From assembly GCF_001417965.1 (NCBI RefSeq), contig NW_018388036.1:489169-553168 (forward strand): a DNA stretch of 64,000 nt, written 5' to 3'. Source of the DNA: Exaiptasia diaphana. Its lineage: Eukaryota; Cnidaria; Anthozoa; Actiniaria; Aiptasiidae. Positions 12,353-24,272 of the stretch are shown piece by piece. A program made the position numbers and the translations under genes. The notes below the pieces were generated by a model. That model did not search any database, was not told the DNA's origin, and was given only the letters and a program-made list of their open reading frames with translations. Position 1 is the stretch's first letter. The number at the start of each line of letters is the position of its first letter.

Positions 12353-13785
12353 GTCTTCTCTTGTAATTTTATCGTCGTCTAATGTCCAGTTCTTCCTCAT
12401 TTCGCATCAATTAGCTAATCAATTAGTTAAACAAACAATATAAACTCAGTACCTCCCATTCTCCCATCCATTAGCTAAACAAACAAATACGAACTCATCA
12501 TTCTTACCTATTCAATTAGTTAACAAATAATGCAAAATCCAGTGACCGGGTCTCAAGAAATTTGTGTTCGCTCAAATCTAACAATATGTGTAAAAGATAG
12601 AGAGAACTTCTCTAATAATATGAACAAAAACCGAAACTTGTCCGATCTGCAGAACTGACAGTCGAATATGAATTCATTAACCGGGAAACAACTTTAGATT
12701 TCGATGCAAACTTTTGGACATCTCTTGATTTGACTTCGCTATATTGAAACCAAATACCTTTTAAGTTGCTGAGATAGCCATGTTTAAGTCATAGGACCAA
12801 CCTCTTTGGAGAATACAATAGCATAGCTGTCATCATTTTGAAAAATTTTATTCTTGAATGTTTTATTTACACTGTTTTTTAAGTGCGCTTTCGAATCGGC
12901 TTCATAGCGACGGCCTCAGTCGACGGATTTGTGTAGTTTTTCAAACATAGAATGCCAATAATCTGTTTATTAAGGCTTTTATTTATTTTTTTTAATTTTT
13001 TTAATTTTTTTATTTATTTTTTTTTTTATTTTTTTTTATTTTATTTTTTTTTTTTTTGCGCGCACGGAAAAGCAAACAATTTTGAGATTACTGTTTGAAT
13101 ATTGGCTGGTTTTGGCCATCACGCCATCAGATTGAAGTCGCGAATACACCATTAGAAAGGTTAATCATGCAACTATTACATATGTAAAAGTCAAAACTAT
13201 ACGGAAATTTTTGATTCTGAGAGAGCGAGACAAATTTCACTCGCAATTAGTTGGGAGTATAAACTTCTTTGATTATATTTCACGGTACAAGTGCGTTCAC
13301 TCTAGAGTCATTTTCATCCGTCTGTAAAATAGGAAATGTACTATTACCTCCTGTTAGCTCCCAATATTTTAACTTATGACATGCGACAAACTAATTAGGC
13401 AACTACGGTTTTGATTTTGCCTTTTAGCAGCCTAGTACTACACCCTAATAGTTTTAATACTATTAAACACTGACTAGTAGTAATTGTTTAACAGACGGAT
13501 GAAAATGACTCTATTATATCAACTTGGCATTATCTTAGAAGCTTTTAATCTAGGATTTACAATTTAGTTATTGAAGACCCATTTTTTCAAAATAACGAAC
13601 GCATTGTTATCCGAAACTCCTGATGCATGTATAGAGAAGAATGACGAGTTCGTATATGTTTGTTTAACTAATGGATGGGAGGATGGGAGGAACCGAGTTT
13701 ATGTTGTTTGTTTAGCTAATTGATTGGCTTATTGATGCGAAGGTTGGAAGAACTGGAAATTAGACGATGATTAAAAGAAGAAAAA
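12353..13785. mobile_element. Non-autonomous DNA transposon with about 135-bp inverted ends
   Basis: The left arm (about 12371-12506) and right arm (about 13639-13772) are imperfect inverted repeats. They share CGTCTAAT, CCAGTTCTTCC, CATCAAT and CAAACAAACA blocks. The interior has no coding frame and itself contains a smaller hairpin element (13304-13512) and a T-rich tract (12975-13060). Superfamily and exact ends are not resolved. Confidence 0.6.
13304..13512. repeat. MITE, family with GTCATTTTCATCCGTCTGT ends
   Basis: The inverted ends AGAGTCATTTTCATCCGTCT and the complement at 13493-13512 bound about 165 bp. A related copy is at 31642-31849, and a partial identical copy is at 15623-15800. 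It is non-coding. Confidence 0.8.
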
Positions 13786-13858
13786 AAACAATAGAAACCT
13801 CAAGAAAAAAGCAATAAACTTATTTCTATTTTCCATTCCTTTCGTTTCACAAAAATTT

Positions 13859-13975
13859 TAACACCGTAAAAAAGTAGGTGAAGCAAGTTATTTACGTTTC
13901 GAAAGTTAATCCTTCGTCGGAGAATTAACATCCGAAACGTCAGAAAGTTGTTTCACCCACTTCTTTGCGGTGTTG
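13859..13975. repeat. Foldback element with ACGTTTCG/CGAAACGT core
   Basis: The arms (AACACCGTAAAAAAGTAGGT and near-complement) surround a core with TCCTTCGTCGGAG and TCCGAAACGT. Such cores are common next to Penelope-like elements, so it may be a derivative of one. I see no complete ribozyme fold. Confidence 0.5.
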
Positions 13976-14119
13976 AATTTATATTTTTGTACAAAAAATC
14001 AATATAAATTGCCCTAAAAAACTTCAATCTGAATTTGTATAATGACTAATGGCTTTTTACTCAATGATCCGTGTTTTTAAGTCATTTAATTTAGCAACTT
14101 GCAAACAATGATTATGTTA

Positions 14120-14226
14120 TGACCTGCTGTCATCTGATCTGCTTTGGATGTAGTATAAGGCATCGAACCAAGAATTATATTCAGTCGGGTTCAGCTGATG
14201 TCGATCGTCGTGTGCTTTTCACAAAG
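14120..14226 (+). promoter_or_regulatory. P3 promoter region and non-coding first exon
   Basis: TGACCT lies at 14120-14125 and TATAAGG at 14154-14160. They are followed by a first exon containing TTCAGCTGAT and TCGTCGTGTGC blocks shared with P4 and P5, ending in CACAAAG|GTAAAT at 14226. The intron to the coding start is about 1.6 kb. Confidence 0.5.
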
Positions 14227-15622
14227 GTAAATAACTAAATTTATATGTTCATGTTTTAAAGATACATCCACTTAATTACTTGCGTTTTGGGATTGTTGTC
14301 ACTGTGTCCAGCCTGTCCCGGATATCAGTCTGACGTACGCTACATTAACCCTTTGACGCCCGCTTTAGGGATTATCGGTCACCCAAGATCGATGTTTCTG
14401 AAATTGCAAGTTTCCGAGATCTTGTCGTGACACACATGACAACAGATAGTAATGAATCTCTATCTTACAGTTGAAAACATCTAACATCTAGCACAATATC
14501 TGGACAAAAAGGACCCTTTAAAAAAGGAATGCCTAAATTTCGACTTTGTGGTGCACCGGATAAGGGTGAGAATCACGTCTCTTCGTGTTAAGTTTTAGAG
14601 TCCAAATCGTCTTTTACAAATCGAAATTCCACGTTTTTTGAAGTTGGCCACCCTACATCTTGAGCATTTTCGAGTTTTTGTTTTGTAGAAGTCTCTACAG
14701 ATCTAGCCACAGCCCCCTTTTCGAGACAAAGCACAGCAAACCCAGATTTCTCAGTTGCGCAGTCCGAATAGCATCATGGGAAACGTGGTTCAAACTCGTC
14801 AGAGAGCAACCAACGGTCCTGATTTCATAATTTTTTTGCAAGTGCCAAGTCGCTCGCACCTATAGGCAAAATATTGCACCGATTGCATTTTTTAGATGTT
14901 AAAACTTGCCAATTTTACCTTAGTGGGTTCTGAAGTCTGCCACAGAACGACTAGGGACGTCAGTGACTTTTCTCTAGAGTCGGCAATTCAAAGCTAGCTT
15001 CGTATTGGCGACATTGTCTTCGAAAAATCGCTTCCCGCTTCTGATTTCTTCCAGAAGAGCGTCTCTGCCGCCTAGTCGAGCTTTATAATGCAGTCATAGG
15101 GGCTTCTGTCGCAGCAAATGACTCGAAAAATCACTTAAAACGGTTTTGGGGCGAATTTGAGAGCCAATCCTGGCTAATTTAGCGAGTCGACTCAAATTTG
15201 CCGGGCGTCACTGAAGTAAACAAACTCAGAGGAATATGAATCTACAATAGTTTGATTGACAACTCCTTGTATGGTGTAGATTTGATATTTTGAAATATTT
15301 GCCTCAAAAACAACCCAAAATCAACACTATCGCGGGCATGAAAGGATAAACGCCATTTTCATCTTCCTTATACTGTATATCATTTTCCTAGATTGAGATG
15401 AATCCCAAAGCCTATTTTAAGGTCGAGGAACCAATTCTGTTGATCCTAAAGTAAAAACCCTTCTGAACATTTCTACAACACACCGTTTCAGGAGTATAAA
15501 AAAAAATCTATATCTTTGAAAAATAGAAATATAAGCTATTATTATTTCAAAAACTCATTAATTATTCATGAGGTATTCAGCCAATCCCTGATTGTAATTT
15601 GTACCACGTGAAGTAGCTTGAN

Positions 15623-15800
15623 GCGTTCACTCTAGAGTCATTTTCATCCGTCTGTAAAATAGGAAATGTACTATTACCTCCTGTTAGCTCCCAATATTTT
15701 AACTTATGACATGCGACAAACTAATTAGGCAACTACGGTTTTGATTTTGCCTTTTAGCAGCCTAGTACTACACCCTAATAGTTTTAATACTATTAAACAC
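15623..15800 (+). repeat. Exact duplicate of 13291-13467 beside an N
   Basis: About 178 bases match 13291-13467 base for base as far as I can read, including the non-element flank GCGTTCACTCT. The copy begins immediately after an undetermined base at 15622 and stops short of the element's right end. This is either a real local duplication or an assembly artefact. Confidence 0.7.
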
Positions 15801-15863
15801 TTAAACGTTTGAATCAAAACATTTTTATTCAGATCAACTGACTACAAATCGAAATTTCACAAA

Positions 15864-18800
15864 ATGAAGTTGTTTGTGGTATCTTTGATGCTTCTAGGGG
15901 CTTTGTGCTTCGCCACCGAAGGTAAGTCGAATTTATACGTTATTTATGTTTAATAGTGAGCAAGATCATTAAAAAATCCCTCTGAGAGGAATCTTTCCCC
16001 GTTTAAACATGGACCGCGAACGGCAAAATTGGTGTCAAGCTCCAAACCACGTGAATTCTTGTCTTTTTCTGTTTGGCGGTTTCGCGGCAAAAAAGCCACC
16101 TTAAACCTCTCCATTAAGTAACAATGCGCGCAAAAAGCAGGCAACTTTCTATTGTTCTACGGCAATTGCAACTTCCCCACATACGAATGTCTTGGTTTTC
16201 ACGCTGATGGGTAACAGATTTTTAAAATAAAATGTGAATAAACTCTGTTTTGAAACATTGTATTAAACATTTGTATTAAAAGATCTTGTCCAATCATAAG
16301 CACTCAAAACAATAGCCAAAAAATGCTTCTAATTTGCTATTTTCTCCACATAGAATTACTATTAATATTAAAGCTAAGGAAAGCTTTTATGAAGTCGGAA
16401 TGAGATATTGAATAAAATATTTCAAAATGTGCTTACTTTTGAAATTATGTCAAATTTTAATGTTTTAACCAATGAGATGGATGGATTATACAATGCAAAA
16501 TTAGCACCTTCATGCATTCAATTGCCGTTTGCTTGCCTGCTTCTTACTCGGAATATCTATTGATTGATCAACAGAGGAAATCGAGTGTGGGACAAAAGGC
16601 AAAGGAAACGGGAGAATTGTAGGTGGGAAAATTGCTAAAAAAGGCTCACATCCTTGGCAGGTATCGATCGCGATTAAAAGAACCACACGTGTAGTTTCTC
16701 ATTTTTGTGGTGGCAGCATTATCGCGCCTAATTGGATAGTCACTGCTGCCCATTGTTTCAGAAAAAATGCCAATCGTGCGAAATACAAAGTCACTGCTGG
16801 TAAGTTCTTTATATGTATTTCTAAAACCCAAACCTAAGAAACTACAATAAACATGAAATAAATAAAAAAATATCAAAAATTAATAATTGATGAAGATATC
16901 TCCATCTGAGCATGAGCAGTAATCAACTTGGTTTCCCACATCCAAGCGCCACTATGTTTTAGCGTAGTGTGACTCTGCAAATATGTAATTTTAACTCGAG
17001 ACCGTGAAGTTCTATGATGAGAGTCTAAAACTGAGAACTTTTCTAGTGTTGGGCATACATCGAGTGTCTGTAAATTGTTAGTTATAAAACTCATGTTTAA
17101 TTAATCAGTGTTTATAACTTGAGTTATAGATCCTGTCATGTGACCCATAGTTGAATGCTCATTGGAAGAATGTCTAATGAATAATTCATGAGTTTTAGAA
17201 GTCATTTAAAAAACTCGTAGTTCGTGTTTTAGTAAGAGTTAAATACCGAGAATGGAGGCAATAAGCCATATAAAGCCCGAGGGCCGTAGGCCCGAGGGCT
17301 TTATTGGCTTATTGCCGACATTCGAGGTATTTAACTGTCTTAATCTATGATTGAGGAGGTTTTCAAACACTAAGGCAGTTGAACAAGTAATGGGTGTTAT
17401 ATGTATATGATAATTTTTGTAAATTGATTGCGAAAAACGGAAGGCGTGTCTGAAACCATNAATAGAAAAGAAACGCAATTAAAGGAAAAAATAACAAATT
17501 TCAAAGCAAGGAATGTTTCATTGACTTTTCATGCTTGTTTATTCTAATTTGAACGGCAATGTTTCGTAAGAGAAAAGTTAGTCAGTTCTCGAGTTATAGT
17601 CGAGGAATGATGGACTTGTACAGCGACGAAGATGATTGTTTTAGCTTGGTGGGTTTGACACAGCAAACATTTTCGCAGCAAAGTTATATGCCCGATTTTG
17701 ACTTGCTTCAGAGCATTTTCGAAAGTGAGAATTTAGAGAGCGGTGACCAAAATAAGGCTACAAATGATTGCACAACAACTACGATAACTGAGCCGTGCGA
17801 AATATCGGAGACCAAAAAGTCAACCTCAAGCTCTAGCCGTATTATATCCCTTGTAAGTGATGAGGAATTGGAGAAGAGAAAAGATAGTCGAATTCCTGAG
17901 AACACCAAAATTAATACAGCATGGGCAGTTGGTGTGTGGACGTACTGGGCTGAAGAAAGGAACACGAAAGCGAAAGAAGTAGCAAGCAATGAGAAACTAG
18001 TAAACTCAGATATCCTGAAAACTACTGCTGCCGAACTGAACTACTGGTTGGCGAAGTTTGTTGTGGAAGTTCGCAAGAAAGGTGAAAAAGGAGAGCTATA
18101 TCCCCCAGCTTCACTATATAATTTATGTTGTGGACTAATGCGATATCTGCGAAATAATGGCTGGCCAGCCCTAAATATTTTTGAAGACCCAAACTTCAAA
18201 CATTTTCAGGATTGCCTAGATTCAGAAATGAAACGCCTAACACGATTGGGTCTCGGTGCTAACGTGAAGCAAGCGCAATCCTTTACAGAGGATCAGGAAG
18301 ATCAACTGTGGAAATTAAATCTACTTGGAGACCAGTCACCAAGCGTGTTGCTCAAAACTATGGTATTCCTAATAGGAAGAAACTTTGCACTAAGAAGCGG
18401 AAAAGAACACCGTAATTTAAAGTTCAGTCAACTTAAACTGGAGCCAGCAAATGAAAAGGAACCAGAAAAGCTTGTGTACGTGTCATTTGGAGAAAAGAAC
18501 AATTTGGGAGGGTTAAAACACCGCAATGTGAAGCAAAAACNTATNGAACATTACGCAAATGAAGAGAATCGAGAACGGTGCTTGGTTCATCTATATAAGA
18601 AGTATGTGGAGAAGTGCAGCAAAGAAGCAATNGCAAAGGATGCGTTTTACTTGAGTCCANGCCGGAAATATAGCGATTCAGATCAAGGTATATGACATTT
18701 CAATGCTTTGTTTAATTTGAGCATNTGTAAAAACCTGAACTANTCAGTTAAATGACATTTTTAAAATTTTGTTTCATTTTTAGTTTGGTTCACCGCANAT

Positions 18801-21300
18801 CCTGTGGGCTACAATANGTTGTCTGCGACAGTAAAAAACCTCTGCAAAGATGCTGGAATAGAAGGGCATTACACNAATCACAGCCTCAGAGCGACAACAG
18901 CAACCCGTGGTCTGGCTAAAGGAATCCCAGATAAGTACATAATGGAAAGAACCGGGCATAGAGATATTCGTTCTTTGCAAAGCTATCAGCGACCCAGTGT
19001 TGAAACCAAAGTAGAAATGTCGAAAGCATTAGATCAATTTAATTGTAAACCGTCTTTGAAAAGGGCATGCACGTTAGAAGANGATGAAAGGCAGGTAGTC
19101 AGTAAGTTCCAGAAGGATAGTAGTGAGGTTACGTGTGANGGTATGAACAGTTCAAAAGACAGAGTTGGAAAGTGTGTCCATTTCAACAATTGTTCATTTT
19201 TCGTTAAAAAGGACTTTAATGTATAGGTTGAAATTTTTGATATAATTTGATGTAATGAAATTGTAAAATGAATTTTGAGTAAATTGTAGTTATAGTAAAA
19301 GCNCGAGTAGTGATATGATATTCAGGCCAGGGAAAAGTGAGGATGATGAATTGAATTAATTATTGGATTGTTCATTACGTATTCAAGTGCTTTATCTAGA
19401 TAAAGTGCTCTTAAAGTGTGCTTTATCTAGATAAAGCACTTGAATACGTAATGAACAATCCAATTCAATTCATCATCCCCGCTTTTCCCTGGCCTGAATA
19501 TCAAATCCCTCCCCGGGCTTTAACACAGTTGATCATTCAAGTGGTATTTATGCTAAATAAAGACGTATGAATAACAAAGAAAACCGACTCAATCATAGAT
19601 TAATTGTGGATAAATACCTAAGCTGTTACGGCCATTTCTGATCAAGGTCTTCAAGCAAGACAAAATGTAGATTTGGCTGCAACTATATAAGTTGATGCAA
19701 GGTAATCAAGCTCGTCTATCCCCACAATAAGCAGCCTCAAGTTACATTTCGCGTTCCAAACAAAGTAAATGATGTTGAATTCGGCATGACAGATGAATAC
19801 AACATGGTTATTGTGTATCTTACACACTACTACACAGCCTGGCGAAGAAAAAAAAAACTCTGTTGCTCAAATACTGGTCGAGCGTACGTACGTTATACCT
19901 TTTATTGAGCAATTTGAATGAAGAACCGTACTTTTCAGTCTGGGTCAGTGTTCTTGATATTTACACGGTACTTATCGCCCCATGTAAGAGAATCCAGAGA
20001 ACTAGAGGATTCCGGATTCCAAGCGCTGGATTCCGGATTCCGAAACATTGGATTCTGGATTCCAAGCCTTGGGATTCCGGATTCCACAGAATTTGTGTTT
20101 TGGATTCCGGATAATAAATGGCGTGATTTTCAGAGTCTTTTTTTTCCTGAAAATTTTATATTCAGCGTGTCAGTAAGCTGCGCAGGGCGCCGGCAACGCA
20201 AGGTAGCGCGTCACTAATTTGCACTGTCTCCAATTGTCGCATGCTGACAAACAAACTACGTATATGAAGTACAGTAAAGTACAGCATATCAGTTGGATGC
20301 ACGTTCTCATCTCTAGACAGCTAGATTTTCACCGATAAAAGCAATCTTCCTAACTATCCAGATTATGGATCCCAAATAGTTGGATTCCGGATTCCAGGAT
20401 AGGGATTCCGGATTCCAAAGCTGTATTTTTACTGGATTCTGGATTCCGGATTCTCTTACAAGGGGCGATACTTATTTTACCAACTTTAAGCCTGGATGTT
20501 CATTATAACCCCCATCTGTGTTCTTCTGTGGTTTTTTGAATGTTTCCATACGCATCGGGTTTTATTTAATATCATAGTAATCACATCGATCGTTTATCAA
20601 TGATCAACAGGTGAGCACAACCTCAGAAAAGTACAAGGCGACGAGCAAGTAATGGACATCGACAAGATCATCCCACATAAGAAATATTACGACAATCCGA
20701 AAGATCATAAATACGACTACGACATCGCATTAGTGAAACTGAAAACCAATATCAAATACAATGAAAATGTTCGGCCTATTTGCCTTCAAACAGGTAGCTT
20801 TCCTACAGGGAGTCACTGTACTGTTACTGGTTGGGGAAAACTTACGGAAGGAGCACGTCGCATCCCCGATATACTTCGTCAGGTAAATAATTTATTGTAT
20901 TTCGTCTGACGAGTGATTTTTTTTTTCTTTGGGGGGGTTGGGAGGGGGAGGGGGTCCATTCACTGTTACCAAAATTTCTATCCAATTCTGTTTGTAATCA
21001 TTTTCTCTCCTTTATTTTGTTTTCTAGGCCGTGGTTCCCCTGGTTTCTCAAGAAGACTGTGAAAAGGCCAACAAAGGTATTACCTCACGCATGCTCTGTG
21101 CTGGCTATCCCGAAGGTGGCATCGACGCATGCACGAATGACAGTGGCGGACCGCTGGCCTGTCAGACCAAATCTGGCATCTGGGAGCAAGTTGGAGTTGT
21201 GAGCTTTGGAATAGGTTGCGGTCGTCCTAATGCATATGGCGTGTATGCAAAGATGAAGGAACTTAAAGGCTGGGTCCAAACCACTGTTGAAAGCAACTAG
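15864..21300 (+). CDS. P3: secreted trypsin-like serine protease (S1A)
   Basis: Exons 15864-15921, 16575-16799, 20611-20882 and 21028-21300 give 275 residues in phases 1, 1, 0. The signal peptide is [19 protein letters not shown]. The propeptide [14 protein letters not shown] ends at Arg before IVGG. The triad residues are His in VTAAHC, Asp in YDYDIALV and Ser in DSGGP. Asp189 is present (IDAC), while Gly193 is Asn (CTNDSGGP) and Trp215 is Phe, as in P2. The third coding intron (16800-20610) is 3.8 kb because it holds a tyrosine-recombinase transposon and a GGATTCC-rich element. The other exon joins are canonical, so the gene looks intact. An AATAAA lies near 21315. Confidence 0.9.
17237..17336. 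repeat. Hairpin at left edge of recombinase element
   Basis: The arms GAGTTAAATACC, GGCAATAAGCC and AAAGCCCGAGGG pair with the complementary right half over about 45 bp each. It is non-coding and may be subterminal structure of the transposon or an independent foldback element. Confidence 0.7.
17559..19226 (+). CDS. Tyrosine recombinase, Crypton/DUF3504-type
   Basis: Two exons, 17559-18687 and 18784-19226, are joined over a 96-bp phase-1 intron (CAAG|GTATATG ... TTTTTAG|TTTGG) to give about 523 residues. The N-terminal 120 residues are acidic, Ser/Thr-rich and poorly structured. The rest matches the integrase-like domain of Crypton-derived proteins. The catalytic set is visible: Arg279 ([11 protein letters not shown]), His409 and Arg412 ([11 protein letters not shown]), His435 (GHRDIRS) and Tyr444 (SYQRPS). 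A DNA strand-exchange role is expected. About ten undetermined bases lie in the gene, so intactness cannot be proven. ATG 17559 is the first in frame and begins a basic stretch. It is element-borne rather than a host gene, though related domains have been domesticated in other animals. Confidence 0.8.
19295..19523. repeat. Long hairpin with TTAAAGCCCGGG-type ends
   Basis: The arms are about 100 bp each, centred near 19411. The inner palindrome is CTTTATCTAGATAAAG, and the middle segments contain TTCAGGCCAGGGAAAAG and its complement. The pairing is nearly perfect. It is probably a MITE nested in or forming the right end of the recombinase element. Confidence 0.75.
19973..20470. mobile_element. 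GGATTCC-rich element with inverted ends
   Basis: The ends TATCGCCCC and GGGGCGATA, followed inward by GTAAGAGAATCC and its complement, bound 0.5 kb. The interior has many tandem GGATTCCGGATTCC motifs near both ends. It is non-coding; the apparent reading frames are repeat translations. Confidence 0.7.
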
Positions 21301-21909
21301 TACATTTATGCAAAATAAATGAATGATCTATCGAAAATCTTTGTTCTTAATTTCAAGGTATCTGCGAAATTGTTATGTCTTTGATGCCGATGTGCTTTTC
21401 GATTTATATTTGGAACCATTTTAGAATCTCTAGCAACTAGATTCGTTGGAACATAGCGCTTTTCGCTGTTCTGATTCATATTATACAATTAATCAAAATG
21501 ATGATATACTATCAACTTTCGTCACATCTCTTTGAATTTTCCCTCAATTAAAAAAATGCAATTTAGGTAAAACAATTGAGAGAGTCTGTAGCTTGCTTCA
21601 GGATCGGAAGTTGGGTTTAGAAGCCTTAATATGGCCCATATGTCGCGATGACGATGGAGCCTTGTAGAAGAGACCCTTTGAGATTTTCTAGAAAAGAACG
21701 CAAAGCCTCTGGCCAGATTCTACAAAATGTTTGGTACATCTCAGTCTTAATTTCCTTATTCAGTCTTAGCATTTCGAAGTGCATCCGAACTGCTTTCACG
21801 AAAAGGTGGTGGTTATGCGCTAAAGTGCTTGTACGCTGGACATCGCCATTCATCAGGGTTAAGATATAAACCAGAGAGTGACATAAGATTTAAACTAAAG
21901 AAAAGTTTA

Positions 21910-22116
21910 TAAAGCAACGCAGGAAAACCATGAAATAAAATTAAACTAAATACTAACAAATAGCGGCTATTTAGAGACAATTTGTCGGTTTCGAGAACTA
22001 TTTAATTCATTTTTATTGCGTTCTGGTTCATTGATACTGACAAATTGTCTCTAAATAGCCGCTTTTTGTTAGTGTTTACTTTTATTCTATTTCATGATTT
22101 TCCTGCGTTTGCTCTA
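21910..22116. repeat. MITE, AGAGCAAATGCAGG family, copy 1
   Basis: The inverted ends (AAGCAACGCAGGAAAACC and complement) and inner arms GGCTATTTAGAGACAATTTG are shared with 27697-27940. It is non-coding. The end pattern TAGAG...CTCTA fits a TA target, as used by Tc1/mariner-type elements, but the family is inferred. Confidence 0.8.
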
Positions 22117-22815
22117 ATATCTTCGCACTGATTAACTATACGAATCAAATACATCTGCTATTATAACTTTGGAGCTACGGAAAGATAGAGATAATTCACA
22201 TATACGAACTTCGGTAATTAACTAGACCATTGAGGGAAAAAGAAAAGCACAACAAAACAATGAACGATAGCAAAGGATACGAGTGTAAACAAAAACAGAA
22301 CAATAAGTATATACTCCTTGTGTTCTTACTGAACTGAGCTTCAATCCTGCACTGTAGTTCTGGGTGAGAATTTTTACGAGGCTGTTCCCGTTCGGAAACC
22401 AGTTCTCACACAGGTGACCCAGAATTGTACTTATTTCTGGACAAAGAGAACTTCATAAACAGCAACAACGGTCGTTAAACCTGCAGGTTGTCGTAATTAA
22501 AGTGGAAAGTTGACCGGTAAACTGAAGTTTGAATTGCGAGTCAACATTCTTGTGTACTGTTTCGTGTTTAGATATCATAAGCTTAGGAAACACACATCTT
22601 AACAGTTTTTATTTATGAATCATCCTTATTTACATTTGAAGTTTGCCCTCGCAGTTAGTCCAAGACTATTCGAGGCGAGGGCGATAATGAAGGAGAAAAA
22701 CTAGTATAAAAAAATCAAAAATTCTCAGTTTGAGTACGTATATTAGGAATAAATATTAGGATAAATATAAAATGATGACAAAGGTGTTCCTCAGTATGAA
22801 GCCTTTAGCTCGTTA

Positions 22816-23443
22816 NNNNNNNNNNNNNNNNNNNNNNNNNNNNNNNNNNNNNNNNNNNNNNNNNNNNNNNNNNNNNNNNNNNNNNNNNNNNNNNNNNNNN
22901 NNNNNNNNNNNNNNNNNNNNNNNNNNNNNNNNNNNNNNNNNNNNNNNNNNNNNNNNNNNNNNNNNNNNNNNNNNNNNNNNNNNNNNNNNNNNNNNNNNNN
23001 NNNNNNNNNNNNNNNNNNNNNNNNNNNNNNNNNNNNNNNNNNNNNNNNNNNNNNNNNNNNNNNNNNNNNNNNNNNNNNNNNNNNNNNNNNNNNNNNNNNN
23101 NNNNNNNNNNNNNNNNNNNNNNNNNNNNNNNNNNNNNNNNNNNNNNNNNNNNNNNNNNNNNNNNNNNNNNNNNNNNNNNNNNNNNNNNNNNNNNNNNNNN
23201 NNNNNNNNNNNNNNNNNNNNNNNNNNNNNNNNNNNNNNNNNNNNNNNNNNNNNNNNNNNNNNNNNNNNNNNNNNNNNNNNNNNNNNNNNNNNNNNNNNNN
23301 NNNNNNNNNNNNNNNNNNNNNNNNNNNNNNNNNNNNNNNNNNNNNNNNNNNNNNNNNNNNNNNNNNNNNNNNNNNNNNNNNNNNNNNNNNNNNNNNNNNN
23401 NNNNNNNNNNNNNNNNNNNNNNNNNNNNNNNNNNNNNNNNNNN
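22816..23443. other. Assembly gap (run of N)
   Basis: 628 undetermined bases. Its size may be an estimate. Any reading frame across it is meaningless. Confidence 1.
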
Positions 23444-24272
23444 TTAAGGACGTTCATTGGCATTGGATTCCGTGATGTCAATTCGATGAAATTTTTTGGG
23501 GAAATACGCGATGACATAAACTTGCAAAAAAGCGATAAAAAAGTGGAGGTCACCGGCTTCATTTTAGAGATAATTCTTGCACAAAATCACCAAAATTGTC
23601 AAAGAAAAGCGCGCGAAAAGGGGTCGATGCCGTCTACCAAAAAACTTCCCGAAAAATATAAAACACATATCAATTGATCCAAATTTTTCCACAAAAGATG
23701 AGGTCGATAATTGTTAATATTGTTTACGAGACTTTGAAACATTACATGATGTGATTTTTGATTTCTTTAGGACTTTTGTTCGTGTAAGGCCGCCACATTC
23801 GACGTCAAGAATAGGTGTCATTTCCAGCTAAAACTGCTATATTTCAGAAACCTCTGTTGTCGTTTTTTCCGCTTTCACATATGTTATATTTTTTCCAAGT
23901 AGCCTTCTTTTAAGATAAATAGAAATTGGGGTTACCGGGTTCGTTGTCGAAATATTTCGTGTCGAAATCTTAGATTTTGCAGGCCATCTTGAATTGCGAG
24001 AGACTTTTTTCTGCCAATCTACGACTTTTTAGAGCATTTTCAACACTTTTTCGCCTCATCAATTCTTTAGCAGTAGTAAATCTCTCATTTTTTGAACACG
24101 AAGACATTTTTCATTCAAGTAGAAGTTCAGAAAAGTACGTACAAAACCTCATAAACACATAACAAGAGCGGTCGCCATCTTTGTTTTGCGTGATGCAATT
24201 TCGTGACAACTTCCGGTTTGGGCGTGCGCAGAAAGCGTACGCAGTAGCAATGCCCTCGAACGTCCTTAATAA
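23444..24272. mobile_element. TTAA-flanked non-autonomous element
   Basis: TTAAGGACGTTC with GGCATTG begins right after the gap, and the complement (CAATGCCC, GAACGTCCTTAA) ends near 24272. No transposase is seen. TTAA flanks fit Kolobok or piggyBac-type elements; this is an inference because the left end touches the gap. Confidence 0.5.

Larger units (their letters stand above)
17229..19620 (+). mobile_element. Tyrosine-recombinase (Crypton-like) transposon with inverted ends
   Basis: It carries a recombinase gene at 17559-19226. The gene is bracketed by a 25-bp imperfect inverted repeat, TTAATCTATGATTGAG at 17340 and its complement ending 19603, with a further GGTATTTA block outside each. 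A hairpin (17237-17336) sits at the left end and another (19295-19523) just inside the right end. Classical Cryptons lack such repeats, so the repeats may belong to the element or to flanking foldback elements. It lies in the third coding intron of P3. Confidence 0.6.

Noticed and set aside
13880-13950. Ribozyme in the CCGACGAAGG/CGAAACGT core
   Set aside because: It resembles tracts near Penelope-like elements, but the core deviates and I could not form the required helices.
22772-23677. Long open frames across 22816-23443
   Set aside because: They consist almost entirely of undetermined bases.
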